From Ovoidimarina sp963698645 (GTDB lineage Bacteria; Pseudomonadota; Alphaproteobacteria; Rhodobacterales; Rhodobacteraceae), in the NCBI GenBank assembly GCA_963698645.1, contig CAVORP010000007.1, positions 682,001 to 746,000 on the forward strand: DNA of 64,000 nt, given 5' to 3'. How positions within the stretch are numbered: the stretch's first letter is position 1; each line of letters opens with the position of its first letter. Shown here in pieces: positions 18,790 to 28,086 of the stretch. Below the pieces are notes generated by a model that worked only from the letters and a program-made list of their open reading frames with translations, was not told where the DNA came from and did not search any database. Made by a program: the position numbers and the translations under genes.

Positions 18790-18806
18790 CTTAGAATAAT
18801 TCTAAG
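18790..18806. promoter_or_regulatory. Iron control element (Irr-box-like operator) for mbfA
   Basis: CTTAGAATAATTCTAAG is a near-perfect 17-base inverted repeat that matches the Irr/ICE core TTAGAA-N-TTCTAA. The outer arms GACTA and TAGTC extend the symmetry to 18784-18812. It is centred about 25 bases upstream of the mbfA ATG, inside the short gap between mbfA and the CAP-domain gene. Confidence 0.75.
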
Positions 18807-18839
18807 ATAGTCGATCTGCCCATTCTGGCAAGTCCGGCG

Positions 18840-19359
18840 TCAGCTTCCCAGCACCAGTGTCCACCAGATCTTTGCCATTGGGCTCCTGGAACCAGTCGAA
18901 GCCCATATTGCGCGCACGGGGATCGAGAATCACGGCGCGGGGTCCCGGCTCTTCCATCCAATCGGAGAGGGTTTCGAGTTCGGTCTCGTAGGTTTCACGG
19001 ATATTCTCGCCGACAAGGCCGCCATCGTAACCAACGCGGGCGATCCGGTCGAGCGGCGAGGAGCCATCTGAGCCGAAGTTCCAAGGCCGGTTTTGAATCG
19101 ACATATCGCGCGAATGAGTGGCCGCCGCGGCAATCAGTTTGGAGTCGAGGGAGAGTTCCGGGAGCCCGGCAGATCGGCGAAGCGCATTGACGCCTTCTTG
19201 CATTCGGATCTTGATCCGATCCTCGTCCGAGCCATTGATTCGATAGACGGTTGGCAATGGCTGGCCGTCGGGCCCGATACTTGGCCTCGTGTTGGTCGGC
19301 GCCGTTGCGCAAGCTGCCAGTAGCGCAAGCGCGACAAGGGAAATGAAGGTAGGACGCAT
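18840..19359 (-). CDS. CAP/SCP-domain lipoprotein, one frameshift near the end
   Basis: The protein begins with a lipoprotein signal (lipobox LLAAC, about residues 13-17). A CAP (SCP/PR1) fold follows, with AAATHSRDMSIQNR and VGENIRE as family landmarks. Secreted bacterial CAP proteins have no settled function. As written the frame runs past the natural end to 18802. Removing one T from TTT at 18871-18873 gives the usual tail NGKIWWTLVLGS and a stop at 18840. That shorter end leaves the mbfA operator outside the gene. Confidence 0.75.
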
Positions 19360-19527
19360 TCTTTGACCCCGGAAAGCGAATTGCTTTCTGCGCTTTAGCG
19401 CTGTTCGACCAGACGTTTCAAACCGAGATGGCGGAACTTGGCCAAATGCCAACCGTTTGATTTGCGGGCAAACGTCGTCGGAAGTCTATAAACATTGCGT
19501 GACTTGGTCATGATTCAGAGGATTGAG

Positions 19528-20137
19528 ATGACAACGCAAGAATTCTTCGTTATTGAGCCGAAGAGGTTTTTTGGCGACCTCTGCAATGACGCTGGCCGCA
19601 CCGGCGCTTGCTCAGGATAATTCGACCGAATATCGCGAGGAGGTCGTGCCGAATTGGGTGGATACTACTCCAGTTCGTGGCAATTCGGCGAGTTTTCGGG
19701 CTTTGGAGTGGCGACCCTACTTCTCGAATCTTCGCAATGGCGCGATCCTCGTCGACATCAATTCGCGCGCGCTGCATTTCTGGAGCGCGGATGAGAGCAT
19801 ATACAAGCTGTATCCGACCAGCGTTCCGGTCACCGAGGATCTCACGCGCCGCGGTAGTACAAGCGTGGTTCGAATGGTTGTAGGGCCTGATTGGCGTCCG
19901 ACGCCCGCAATGCGCAAGCGCAATCCCGAATGGCCTCCCTATGTGCCGCCGGGGCCGGACAACCCTTTGGGAACGCACGCGCTTTACCTGTCATGGACCT
20001 ACTATAGAATTCACGGCACCCATGATACGCGCAAAATCGGCCGAAGATCCTCAAACGGATGCATTGGCCTTTACAATGAACACATCGCCGAATTGTTCAG
20101 CTTGACCAAGAATGGCACACAGGTGTTGCTAATTTGA
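19528..20137 (+). CDS. Tat-exported L,D-transpeptidase (YkuD domain)
   Basis: A twin-arginine signal (LSRRGFLATSAM, then a hydrophobic stretch ending APALAQ) precedes a YkuD domain of about 170 residues. The catalytic motif is YRIHGTHD followed by SSNGCIGLYNEHI; the Arg that usually follows the Cys-Ile is Gly here. Such enzymes form 3-3 crosslinks or attach proteins to peptidoglycan. The signal is in the frame that starts at TTG 19553. An ATG at 19528 with GAGG upstream would give MTTQEFFV before it if one T near 19550 is surplus, which I think is the true start. Confidence 0.82.
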
Positions 20138-20178
20138 CGACTCTTTCGACGAATCGCTTGGCTCTTGAAGCGGCCTAT

Positions 20179-20207
20179 TTGCCACTTCCGCGAAAAATTG
20201 GTTATAC
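20179..20207 (+). promoter_or_regulatory. Sigma-70-type promoter for the 60-residue exported peptide
   Basis: TTGCCA at 20179-20184 and TTATAC at 20202-20207 are separated by 17 bases. Transcription would start near 20214, leaving a leader of about 66 bases before the ATG at 20281. Confidence 0.5.
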
Positions 20208-20280
20208 GGTCGTACGAGGTACGGATATCGTGTCGGCGTCCGTCTGATGACAGGCGCCGTTTATTACTTGGAGGGAAACT

Positions 20281-20463
20281 ATGAAGAAATTCGTTCTGGC
20301 AGCCGCTCTTGCCGCTGCAGCATCGACTGCAACTGCTGGCAGCATGGATGCGCCGATGATGGAGCCGGAAGTTATCGTGGAAGAGTCCGCGGGAACCTCG
20401 GCTGGTGGAATTGTTGTTCCGCTGCTTCTTCTTCTGGTAATCGCCGCTGCTGCGTCGAACTAA
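20281..20463 (+). CDS. Small exported/membrane peptide (60 residues), unknown function
   Basis: The peptide has a clear signal sequence (MKKFVLAAALAAAASTATAG), a short acidic middle (MMEPEVIVEESAG) and a hydrophobic C-terminus GGIVVPLLLLLVIAAAAS able to span or sit in a membrane. GGAGG lies 7 bases before the ATG. It has its own promoter and terminator, so it is likely a real monocistronic gene and probably well expressed. I know of similar short proteins in Rhodobacterales but no function. Confidence 0.75.
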   Translation: MKKFVLAAALAAAASTATAGSMDAPMMEPEVIVEESAGTSAGGIVVPLLLLLVIAAAASN

Positions 20464-20482
20464 GAAGTCTGCAGGAAACTGC

Positions 20483-20517
20483 AAAAAAAGGGCGGTGGTT
20501 CAACCACCGCCCTTTTT
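20483..20517. terminator. Bidirectional intrinsic terminator
   Basis: GGGCGGTGGTT and its complement AACCACCGCCC share a CA loop at 20490-20512, flanked by seven A on the left and five T on the right. It can end the small-peptide gene on the plus strand and hemH on the minus strand (stop at 20544). Confidence 0.9.
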
Positions 20518-20543
20518 CATTTCGGATTTTCGCGAGAGCGGAT

Positions 20544-21645
20544 CTATCTGTTCCTGCCAATCCATCCTGAAAGATTTTCGTCGATCACCGTTGAAAGCGC
20601 TTCGACATGCGCATCATCATCGTTGAGGCACGGGATATAGGTGAATTCCTCGCCGCCAGCCTCTTCAAAGCTCTCACGGATCTCTTCGTTGATCTCCTCA
20701 AGCGTTTCTATGCAATCGGCAGAAAACGCGGGCGCGATGACTGCAATCTTCTTTTTCCCGGTCTCTGCGAGCCGCGCAACCTCCTCGACCGTATAGGGCT
20801 TCAACCACTCTTCAGGGCCGAACCGCGATTGAAACGTAGTTACAATCTCTGATTTGTCCCAACCAAGTCGCTCGCGCAGAAGCCGCGTCGTCTTCTGACA
20901 TTGGCAATGATAGGGATCACCCTCCATCAAGTAGCGGCGCGGGACGCCGTGGTAGGACGCCACCAGGATGTCCGGCCGGGTCTCCATGGTCGCGTATGCA
21001 CGTTCGACAGACTGGGCGAGCGCTTCGATATATTTCGGATGATCGAAATAGGCGGGAACCGTCCGCACCGTCGGCTGCCACTTCTCACTCAGAAGCGCTC
21101 GGAAGAATTGATCATTGGCGGTCGCGGTCGTCGCTCCGGCATATTGCGGATATAGCGGGAAAAAGAGGATCTTCTGACATCCCTGTTCGGCCAGCTTCCG
21201 GACTTTCGACTGCGTCGAGGGGTTACCGTAGCGCATGCAGAAATCAACGATCACGTTGTCGCCATAGCGTTTCGCCATAGCGTCTTTTATCTTGGCCGTC
21301 TGATCCTTGGTGATGGTCATCAAGGGGCTTTCACCGGCCTCGTGATTCCAAATCGATTTGTAGGCAGCACCGGAGGAGAAGGGACGTTTGGTCAGGATCA
21401 CGGCCTGAAGAAGCGGTTGCCAGATCCATGGACTATAGTCGATGACACGGCGGTCGGAGAGGAATTCGTTCAGGTACCGGCGCATCGACCAGTAGTCATA
21501 GTTGTCTGGCGTGCCCAGATTCGCCAGAAGGACGCCGATCCGCGGTTGCGGCACCAGGGGGATGATCCTTCGGTAGGTGGCTTTCCATAACTTCGGCACT
21601 TTTCATCTGGGCACCATCGGCGAGACTTTTGTCGACGTCGAACAT
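20544..21645 (-). CDS. hemH: Ferrochelatase, one frameshift near the N-terminus
   Basis: HemH inserts Fe2+ into protoporphyrin IX, the last step of haem synthesis. The body starts RIGVLLANLGTPDNYDYWS. The active-site His is in ASYHGVPRRYL and the conserved Glu follows in PEEWLKPYT. The natural N-terminus MFDVDKSLADGAQ starts at ATG 21645 and is in another frame; removing the base near 21556 in the CCCCCTGG run joins KDHPP to VPQPRIGV. An internal ATG at 21606 is also possible. Closeness to mbfA and its Irr box makes a shared iron context plausible, but no Irr box is visible at hemH. Confidence 0.9.
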
Positions 21646-21708
21646 TGCGCGTTTCCGGCTGTTGTGATGACTTAGTTTCCTGGGGACATAAACGCAAATC
21701 GCTCCGGG

Positions 21709-22546
21709 TCAATCTTGTCGGGGTACCGTCGTGTCGCCTGCGAGGGTTTCGACCGTACCCAGCGCGTCCGCGAACCGCTGTGATGCACTTCCCGGTCGAA
21801 GTGGTCTTTGCTGGCTTTCGGCAGGGTGACCAGCCGCTGAGAAAGATGATCTCGAAGGTTGCGGTGATCCGATTCGGCGGGGCGGGAAAGTTGATCGCAT
21901 AGATTCACTTGAAAGATCGAACAGGCGGCGCGGCGGAATCCGCTTGTCGCGGCTTGCAAGGGCGTTTGTCTCGCCCATGGCCCGCAGATCGTGCAGGAGA
22001 TGTTTGGGCGAGGAATAGGTCGTCGTGAGCTTTGGACTGTCCGCGACGGGAAGGGCGAGGCCCGCCCGCTGAAGAAGGCCACCAAGGTCACGGATCTCTG
22101 CCATGGGCGCGACGCGGGGAGAGAGTCCGCCAAGAACTCGCGTTTCGGCCTCTGCCAGCGTCCTGCGAAGTTCCTGAAGGGTCTGCCCGCCGAGTGCGGC
22201 CGCGATCAGCAACCCGTCGGGACGAAGTGCGTGGCGGCATTGAACGAGTTGACCGACAGGGTCGTCGGACCAGTGAAGCGCCATGGCGTGAATGACTAGA
22301 TCATGGGCGCCGGGGCGAGGCGAGCGTTTCGTATCGGGAATGACAGGTGGCATGCGGAAAATCATGCCAGATTTCGGGGAAACCGGTCACGATCACTGGA
22401 TTTTAAAGGTTCTGTTAACCTCTTCCAGCCTTTCGTCGATTTCAGCTCCGAACCGTTTCGTGCAGGAAAAGCGCGGGTTCGCCTGTACGTCGCGCACGGG
22501 CGCGGTGCAATTCAAGGGCAGTCCGATCTGTCAGGCGGGGCGTCAT
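21709..22546 (-). CDS. BioC-like SAM methyltransferase, at least four frameshifts
   Basis: Pieces of one protein lie in alternating frames. The start is MTPRLTDRTALELHRAR (ATG at 22546), then EIDERLEEVNRTFK near 22420, FPEIWHDFPHA, PGAHDLVIHAMALHWSDDPV, and ALRPDGLLIAAALGGQTL. Later pieces are GLSPRVAPMAEIRDLGGLL and the end LRPGSASQRFADALGTVE. This order matches a short methyltransferase family common in Rhodobacterales, next to comF and grxC as here. The target is unknown. The breaks near 22440, 22395, 22345 and inside 21800-21960 are each single bases. Confidence 0.7.
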
Positions 22547-22575
22547 GGGCGAAACCTAGGGAGTGGAAGACGGAA

Positions 22576-23294
22576 ATGCAAAACCCGCTGCGCATTCTTT
22601 ACCCCAATCAATGCATCGCCTGTGGTGGTCTTGTCGAATCCGCCCACGGGCTGTGCGGGAAATGCTGGACCGAGACACCGTTTATTTCGGGGTCTGGTTT
22701 GCGATGGGTGCAGTCTTCCCCTCATTGGCGAAGGAGATGGTCTTCGCTCTGTCTGCGATGAATGCATGACCGATCCCCCACCTTGGGACCATGCAACTGC
22801 GATCATGTCCTATCGCGATACCGCGCGTCGCATGGTGCTTCAGCTCAAGCATGGGGATCAGGCTGGATCTTGTCAGGCCAGCTGCCAAGTGGATGGCCGC
22901 TCGCGCCTCGTCCCGGATCGATGTCGAGACCTGCCTTGTGCCGGTTCCGCTCCACTGGACGCGGCTTCTGCAACGCCGGTTCAACCAGTCGGCGGCGTTG
23001 GCCAAAGAAATCTGTCGGTTGACTGGCGCGAACTATTGCCCCAACGCCGTGGTACGGACCGCCGGACGCGACCTCAGGAGAAGATGACCCGTGATGAGCG
23101 GCGGCAAAACCTTGAAGGAGCGATCCGCCCGCATCCCCGGCAGCGGCAACCGCCTCGCCGGGCGCGCTGTCATGATCGTCGATGATGTGATGACCTCGGG
23201 GGCGACGCTCAGAGCCACAGCCATGGCGGCGAAGGAAGCCGGCGCGGAGAAGGTTTCTGTGCTGGTGCTGGCGCGCGTTGTAAAGGACGGGTGA
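22576..23294 (+). CDS. comF: ComF-family phosphoribosyltransferase-like protein, several frameshifts
   Basis: The start MQNPLRILYPNQ leads into a zinc-type cysteine cluster CIACGG then CGKCW, with another pair CDGC and CDEC after a frame change. The central part is SYRDTARRMVLQLKHGD, VPVPLHWTRLLQRRFNQSA and MTRDERRQNLEGAI. The C-terminal PRPP-binding motif is VMIVDDVMTSGATL. All are in the order of ComF proteins, but in three frames, with breaks near 22700, 22860, 23090 and 23145. ComF is linked to DNA uptake in competent bacteria; in alphaproteobacteria its role is untested. Confidence 0.78.
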
Positions 23295-23330
23295 GAGTCT
23301 ATATCTTCGGGAGTTCAAGGAGATTGCCGA

Positions 23331-23587
23331 TGAAATCCGTCGAGATTTATACCACATCTCTGTGCGGCTTCTGCCACGCTGCGAAACGGCTTCTGACGAC
23401 AAAAGGCGTCAGTTTCGTCGAACATGACGTGAGTGGCGATCCGAACTGCGGCAACAGATGATGGCCCGTGCGAATGGTCGGCACACTGTGCCGCAGATAT
23501 TTCATCGGGGAGCACCATGTGGGTGGTTGCGACGATCTTTATGCGTTGGATCGCTCCGGCAAACTCGACGCCCTTCTTGACGGGTTG
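23331..23587 (+). CDS. grxC: Glutaredoxin 3, about three frameshifts
   Basis: The start MKSVEIYTTSLCGFCHAAKRLL has a CxxC redox site (C-G-F-C). It continues in other frames with MMARANGRHTVPQIF, then IGEHHVGGCDDLYALD and GKLDALLDG, the expected glutaredoxin order, with the cis-Pro in TVPQIF. One base is missing near 23440 (GATCCGAACTGCGG), a T is surplus near 23502, and another T near 23585 hides the stop. Without the last error the gene ends just before the next ATG. Glutaredoxin reduces disulfides using glutathione. Confidence 0.8.
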
Positions 23588-23593
23588 ACCGGG

Positions 23594-24433
23594 ATGCGGG
23601 TTGGTCTGGTTCAGCTTACATCGTCGGATGATCCGGCAAAGAACCTTGATCAGACGACAGTCTTACGTCCGCGAGGCGAGCACGTGCCGGTGCAGAATTC
23701 ATTCTTACGCCAGAAGTCACCAATTGTGTTTCGTCGAGCCGGGAGCATCAGGAACGGGTTCTTCAGTCAGGAAGAGGCCGATCTTACGCTCGACGGGCTG
23801 CGGCATGAGGCACGGGCGCATTCGGTCTGGCTTCTGATCGGTTCGCTGGGCCTAAAGGTCGCCGGCGGGGACGGAAGGTTCGCAAATCGGTCGTTCCTGA
23901 TCGATCCGGCGGGTGAGATCATGGCGCGATATGACAAGATCCACATGTTCGACGTGGATGTGTCGGACACCGAGACCTATCGGGAATCGGCGGGCTATGC
24001 GCCCGGGTTCGACAGGGCGGTTGTGGCAAAGGTCAGGGACACGACCGTCGGTCTTTCGATCTGTTATGATCTGCGGTTTCCGCATCTCTATCGGGCCTTC
24101 GCCAAGGCGGGTGCGGAGATACTGACTGTGCCGGCGGCGTTTTCGCCCGGAACCGGGCCGGCGCATTGGGAGAGCCTGTTGCGCGCTCGTGCGATCGAGA
24201 ACGGTTGTTTCGTTCTGGCCCCAGCGCAGTGTGGGCAGCATGATGTTTCGGAAGGTCGACCACGCCGTACCCATGGCCACAGTCTTGTCGTTGCTCCTTG
24301 GGGAGAAATACTTGCAGATGGCGGCGATTTGCCCGGGGTCACACTGGTTGATCTGAACATGGCAGAGGTGGATGATGCGCGGCGACGGGTTCCATCTCTG
24401 AGACACGATCGCCCCTTTGAAGGACCGCAATGA
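23594..24433 (+). CDS. Carbon-nitrogen hydrolase (nitrilase superfamily, Nit1/omega-amidase-like), frameshifted N-terminal part
   Basis: The conserved start MRVGLVQLTSSDDPAKNL is at 23594. The segment with the catalytic Glu (EFILTPEVTNC) lies in another frame between about 23690 and 23760, and the rest is continuous. The catalytic Lys is in RYDKIHMFD and the Cys in LSICYDLRFP. The motif set is closest to deaminated-glutathione amidase / Nit1 proteins, which repair a side product of transaminases. At least three single-base breaks fall between 23665 and 23770. The stop overlaps the ATG of the MarR gene. Confidence 0.85.
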   Translation: MRVGLVQLTSSDDPAKNLDQTTVLRPRGEHVPVQNSFLRQKSPIVFRRAGSIRNGFFSQEEADLTLDGLRHEARAHSVWLLIGSLGLKVAGGDGRFANRSFLIDPAGEIMARYDKIHMFDVDVSDTETYRESAGYAPGFDRAVVAKVRDTTVGLSICYDLRFPHLYRAFAKAGAEILTVPAAFSPGTGPAHWESLLRARAIENGCFVLAPAQCGQHDVSEGRPRRTHGHSLVVAPWGEILADGGDLPGVTLVDLNMAEVDDARRRVPSLRHDRPFEGPQ

Positions 24434-24874
24434 CCGAATCGAATGATTCACTCTCTGTCGCACTGTTGAGCGAGATCTTCATGGCAGATCAACTGGCGCG
24501 AAATCGTCTCTCGAAGGCTCTGTCCAAAGGGGATGGAGTTGTCGCATTTCTCGGTGCTCAACCACCTGGCCCGGTCCGGAGGTGACAAGACGCCCGCGCA
24601 ACTGGCCCGGACATTTCATGTGACGCGCGGCGCGATGACGAACACCTTGGGAAAGCTGGAATGGGCCGGCCATGTGCATGTTCGTCCGGATTGGGACGAT
24701 GCGCGGCGGAAGTTCGTTTCTATCAGCCCGTCGGGCCGCGCCGCCCGCGATGCGGCAATGGCAGCGATCACGCCAATCGTGGCCGAAGTCGTGACGCAGA
24801 TCGGCGCGGAAAAGGTGCGCGCGGTCTTGCCGGTTCTGCGCGAGGTGAGAACCCGGTTCGACGACAGTCTCTAG
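24430..24874 (+). CDS. MarR-family transcriptional regulator, one frameshift
   Basis: The 5' part MTESNDSLSVALLSEIFMADQ joins, after removal of one G from GGGGATGG near 24530, to MELSHFSVLNHLARSGGDKTPAQLARTFHVTRGAMTNTLGKLE. This is a winged-helix domain with the recognition helix around VTRGAMTNTLGKL and the wing at RPDWDDARRKFV. MarR proteins bind DNA as dimers and usually respond to small ligands. The ATG overlaps the upstream stop (ATGA), so it may control that amidase operon. It is convergent with ubiG, and their stop codons overlap. Confidence 0.8.
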
Positions 24875-25620
24875 GTGGGTTGACGCTGGCGGTGACGTAG
24901 TTCACGCTCAGGTCACGGTCTGAGAGGCGCCATGACCATGCCACCGGGTTGAAGACGAAGCCGGTACGATCGACCGGATCGAGCCCTGCATTTCGGATCA
25001 GTCCATAGAGTTCGTCGGGGGTGATGAATTTCGACCATTCATGCGTCCCCTTGGGTAGCCATCGCATGACGTATTCCGCACCGATGATCGCCATGACGAA
25101 GCTTTTCGGATTTCGGTTGATCGTCGAGCAGATCATCAACCCGCCGGGCCGCAAGTAGGCTCTTGCAGGCGTTCATATAGGCCTGTGGGTCGGAAACATG
25201 CTCGACCACTTCCATGTTCAGGACCACGTCGAACTGTTCACCCGCTTCGGCGAGCGCCTCGGCGGTTGTGTGGCGGTAGTCGATCTCGAGACCGGATTGT
25301 TCGGCATGGATCCGTGCCACGGGAATATTCCGTTCCGCGGCATCGGCACCCACGACAGTCGGCGCCCAGCCGTGCCATCGGCTCGGACAAGAAGGCCGCC
25401 ACCGCAACCGATATCGAGAATGCGCAAACCCGCGAAGGGCGCGTCGGAGGACAAGATCACGGTCGAACTCTGCCGCGATCTGGGTGGTGATGTAGTCCAG
25501 CCGGCAGGGGTTCAGCATGTGCAATGGCTTGAACATGCCGTCGGGATTCCACCATTCGGCGGCCATCTTCTGAAATTTCTCGATCTCGGCTGCGTCCACG
25601 GTATTGGTGGCGGTTTGCAT
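24871..25620 (-). CDS. ubiG: Ubiquinone biosynthesis O-methyltransferase, several frameshifts
   Basis: UbiG performs both O-methylations in ubiquinone synthesis. The pieces in order are MQTATNTVDAAEIEKFQK (ATG 25620), AAEWWNPDGMFKPLHMLNP, the SAM motif RILDIGCGGGLL, VVGADAAERNIPVA, VVLNMEVVEHVSDPQAYM, and LRPGGLMICSTINR. The last pieces are KGTHEWSKFITPDEL and NYVTASV. Breaks lie near 25460, 25390, 25365, 25155 and 24885. Restoring one base at the last gives the tail SVKPT and a stop at 24871, facing the MarR stop. The motif order leaves little doubt about the family. Confidence 0.88.
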
Positions 25621-25691
25621 CTGAGTGTCCTTGCGTCCAGTAAGTGAAAAGTGGCCTCGTTTACGACCGTTCACCGCGCTATATAGGGCGT

Positions 25692-26698
25692 ATGGACAAG
25701 GTGGCAGTACAAAAGGGTGCGACCCAGTTTCTCTATCCGCCGATCGACCCGTTCGATCAGCGGATGCTGGAGGTTGGCGATGGTCACCGGATTTATGTGG
25801 AACAATGCGGCAACCCAGACGGGTGTCCCGGTGGTCGTGCTGCATGGTGGGCCAGGAGGTGGGTGCAGCCCAGCGATGCGTCGGTATTTCGACCCGATGC
25901 ATTACCGAATCATCCTGTTCGATCAGCGGGGATGTGGCAGGTCGCGCCCCCATGCCAGTGTCGAGGCCAATACCACCTGGCACCTGATTCGCGATATCGA
26001 GTTGATCCGCGAGCACATTAGGGTTCGAGAGTTGGATCGTGTTCGGCGGTAGTTGGGGGGCCACGCTGGCGTTGCTCTATGCGCAGACACATCCCGAGCG
26101 GGCTTTGCACCTTGTTGTGCGGGGTATCTTTCTGATGACCCGCGCCGAGCTTGACTGGTTCTATGGCGGGGGTGCGGGTCAGTTCTGGCCAGATGTTTGG
26201 GCCCGGTTCGTCGAGCCGATACCCGAGGATGAGCGGCATGACCTGATCGGTGCTTATGCACGACGACTGTTCTCGGACGATCTGATGCAGGAGACCCGTT
26301 ATGCGCGATCTTGGGCAAGCTGGGAGAATACGCTCGCCTCGATCTCGAACGATGGCCCAGGGGGTGACAGTCCGGCAGAGTATGCGCGCGCTTTTGCGCG
26401 GCTCGAGAATCATTATTTCATGAATGCCGGTTTTCTCGAGAAGGACGGTCAGATCCTCGAGAATATGGACCGGCTGGCGAAGGTTCCCGGCACGATCATT
26501 CAGGGGCGGTATGACATGATTTGCCCGCCCGTCTCGGCCTATCGGTTGCACAAGTCTTGGCCGGGTTCGCGGCTGACCATCGTGCCACGGGCGGGGCATG
26601 CCCTGTCCGAACCGAGCATTACCGCGCAACTGGTGCAGACGACGAACGGGCTTCGGCGGGATTTCAGGTCATCAATGCATGTCGAGGGGCGCCTATGA
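25692..26698 (+). CDS. pip: Proline iminopeptidase, two frameshifts
   Basis: This alpha/beta-hydrolase (peptidase S33) releases N-terminal proline from peptides. Pieces in order are MDKVAVQKGATQFLYPPIDP, the oxyanion-region HGGPGGG, LFDQRGCGRS, the nucleophile elbow FGGSWGATLA, the acid in QGRYDMICPP and the base in RAGHALSE. This is the catalytic Ser-Asp-His set of the family. Frames change near 25825 and 26030. The stop overlaps the start of the solute-binding-protein gene (ATGA), so peptide binding and peptide trimming appear coupled. Confidence 0.9.
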
Positions 26699-27970
26699 GC
26701 GATTGGACGGTTCAGTCCCGACGGATAAGCAGACGAAACCTTATCCGGACCGGTGCCGCGGCGTCCGTCTTTGCCGCGACAGGTTTTGTGTCGGTTGCAT
26801 CTCCCCAGCCGGGCGGAACGCTTCGAATTGCAGTTCCGGGTCCCGGCGATGCGGGGCCATGGGCAGTTGCGGATCTGTTCGGGCGGCTCATTGCGCCCGG
26901 GAGTGTGTTCGACTGTCTGACCGAAATCGGACCCGATGGGCAATTGCGTGGCGAGTTGGCAGAACGCTGGAGTGCAGACGCCAGCGCAGTGGTGTGGGAG
27001 GTCTTCCTGAGGTCAGGAGTGAGGTTCCATGATGGGCGCGATCTTGACTGCAATGGATGTGGTTCATTCCCTGCGTCGACATCTTGGGCCTGAGGGTGTT
27101 CTCGCGAATGTCTCGCGCGTGCGGGCCATGGGCGGTGGATCGATCCAGATCAGGTTGCGATCCGCCGATCCGCAACTTCCGCTGCTTCTGGCGCATCCGT
27201 CACTGGTGATCCGGCCATCGGGTGCAGGCCCCGGCGATCTTGTCGGGACAGGGATGTACCGAGTTTCCGCGTTCGCGCCCGGCGAACTGGCCCGGCTCGA
27301 GCGCGTCACCGCCCACTATCGCGACGGGCAAGGAGGCTGGTTCAATGCGATCGAGTTGCTTCGCATTCGCCAACCGGTTGCCCGTGCAGATGCTCTCGCG
27401 ACTGGCCGGGTGGACGTTGCGGCGGATATCGACCCTGGTTTTCAATCTCGGCTTGCATCCCGAACCCGACAGGGCGTCCTGCGTGTTGGAGGCCGCCGTA
27501 ATGCTGTCGTCAGCGCCTTCGGAGTGAAATCATCCGCATTGCGGGAGGCGCTTGAGGCAGGGTTGGACCCGCGTGGCCTTTCCGCATATTTGTCGGGGGA
27601 CGGAAAGGTGGAAAACGTCATCTCGGATTACCGGGCTGCGCGCGATGTATTGCGCGGGGCCAAGGTTAGGGAAGTGACGGTATCAGTTGCGGAAGCGACC
27701 GAGGAATGGCCGGGTGCCGGCCGCATGCTTCAGGCCATGTGGGCGTTTGCGGGGGCGACCGATCTTTCGGTCAAACCGCTTCGTTCGGGCGCTGATCTGC
27801 AGGTTTCCACGACATGGGGTCAAGCCGGTGGAGCAGGTCCCGAGCCAGCACTCAGTGTCGAGGTGCCATCTTACTGGGGGTTTTCGACCAGATTGAGCCA
27901 AGTTGCGAACTCCGCCTCGGAGGAGTCGATTGATGCAAGCAGGATCGCGGAACGCTGGTTCTTTGCCTGA
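26695..27970 (+). CDS. Tat-exported family 5 (oligopeptide-type) solute-binding protein, one frameshift
   Basis: A twin-arginine signal (SRRNLIRTGAAASVFAATGF, from about residue 13) precedes a binding-protein domain with GGTLRIAVPG, FDCLTEIGPDG and LAERWSADASAVVWEVFLR, all typical of the Dpp/Opp/Nik group. The frame breaks near 27043 between HDGRDL and MDVVHSLRRHLGPEG. The total of about 425 residues is shorter than the 500 or more usual for the family, mostly in the second half. No permease or ATPase gene is adjacent. Its overlap with pip suggests peptide scavenging. Confidence 0.75.
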
Positions 27971-27976
27971 GGGCTT

Positions 27977-28005
27977 GCAGTCCCAGCAATGCATGCGTAT
28001 ATCAG
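27977..28005 (+). promoter_or_regulatory. Sigma-70-type promoter for the rimP operon
   Basis: TTGCAG at 27977-27982 and TATATC at 28000-28005 are separated by exactly 17 bases. The predicted start near 28012 gives a leader of about 84 bases that contains the terminator at 28059-28086, ahead of the rimP ATG at 28096. Confidence 0.5.
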
Positions 28006-28058
28006 CCTCAGCAGCGGCGACTTGGCCTCCACCCCCAAGCCTCCACCGGAAAAATCAG

Positions 28059-28086
28059 CGGGCCGCGGGCCCGTTTTTTTGTTTTT
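28059..28086 (+). terminator. Intrinsic terminator / probable attenuator in the rimP leader
   Basis: CGGGCC and GGCCCG pair across a GCG loop at 28059-28073, followed directly by seven T, a G and six T. An A-rich stretch (GGAAAAATCAG) lies on the other side. It is only about 10 bases before the rimP ATG, and a promoter sits upstream of it, so it may regulate read-through into the operon and not only end the upstream gene. Confidence 0.75.

Noticed and set aside
23468..24433. A glutaredoxin-nitrilase fusion protein
   Set aside because: The open frame joins grxC and the amidase only because one extra T near 23585 hides the grxC stop; removing it restores two normal genes.
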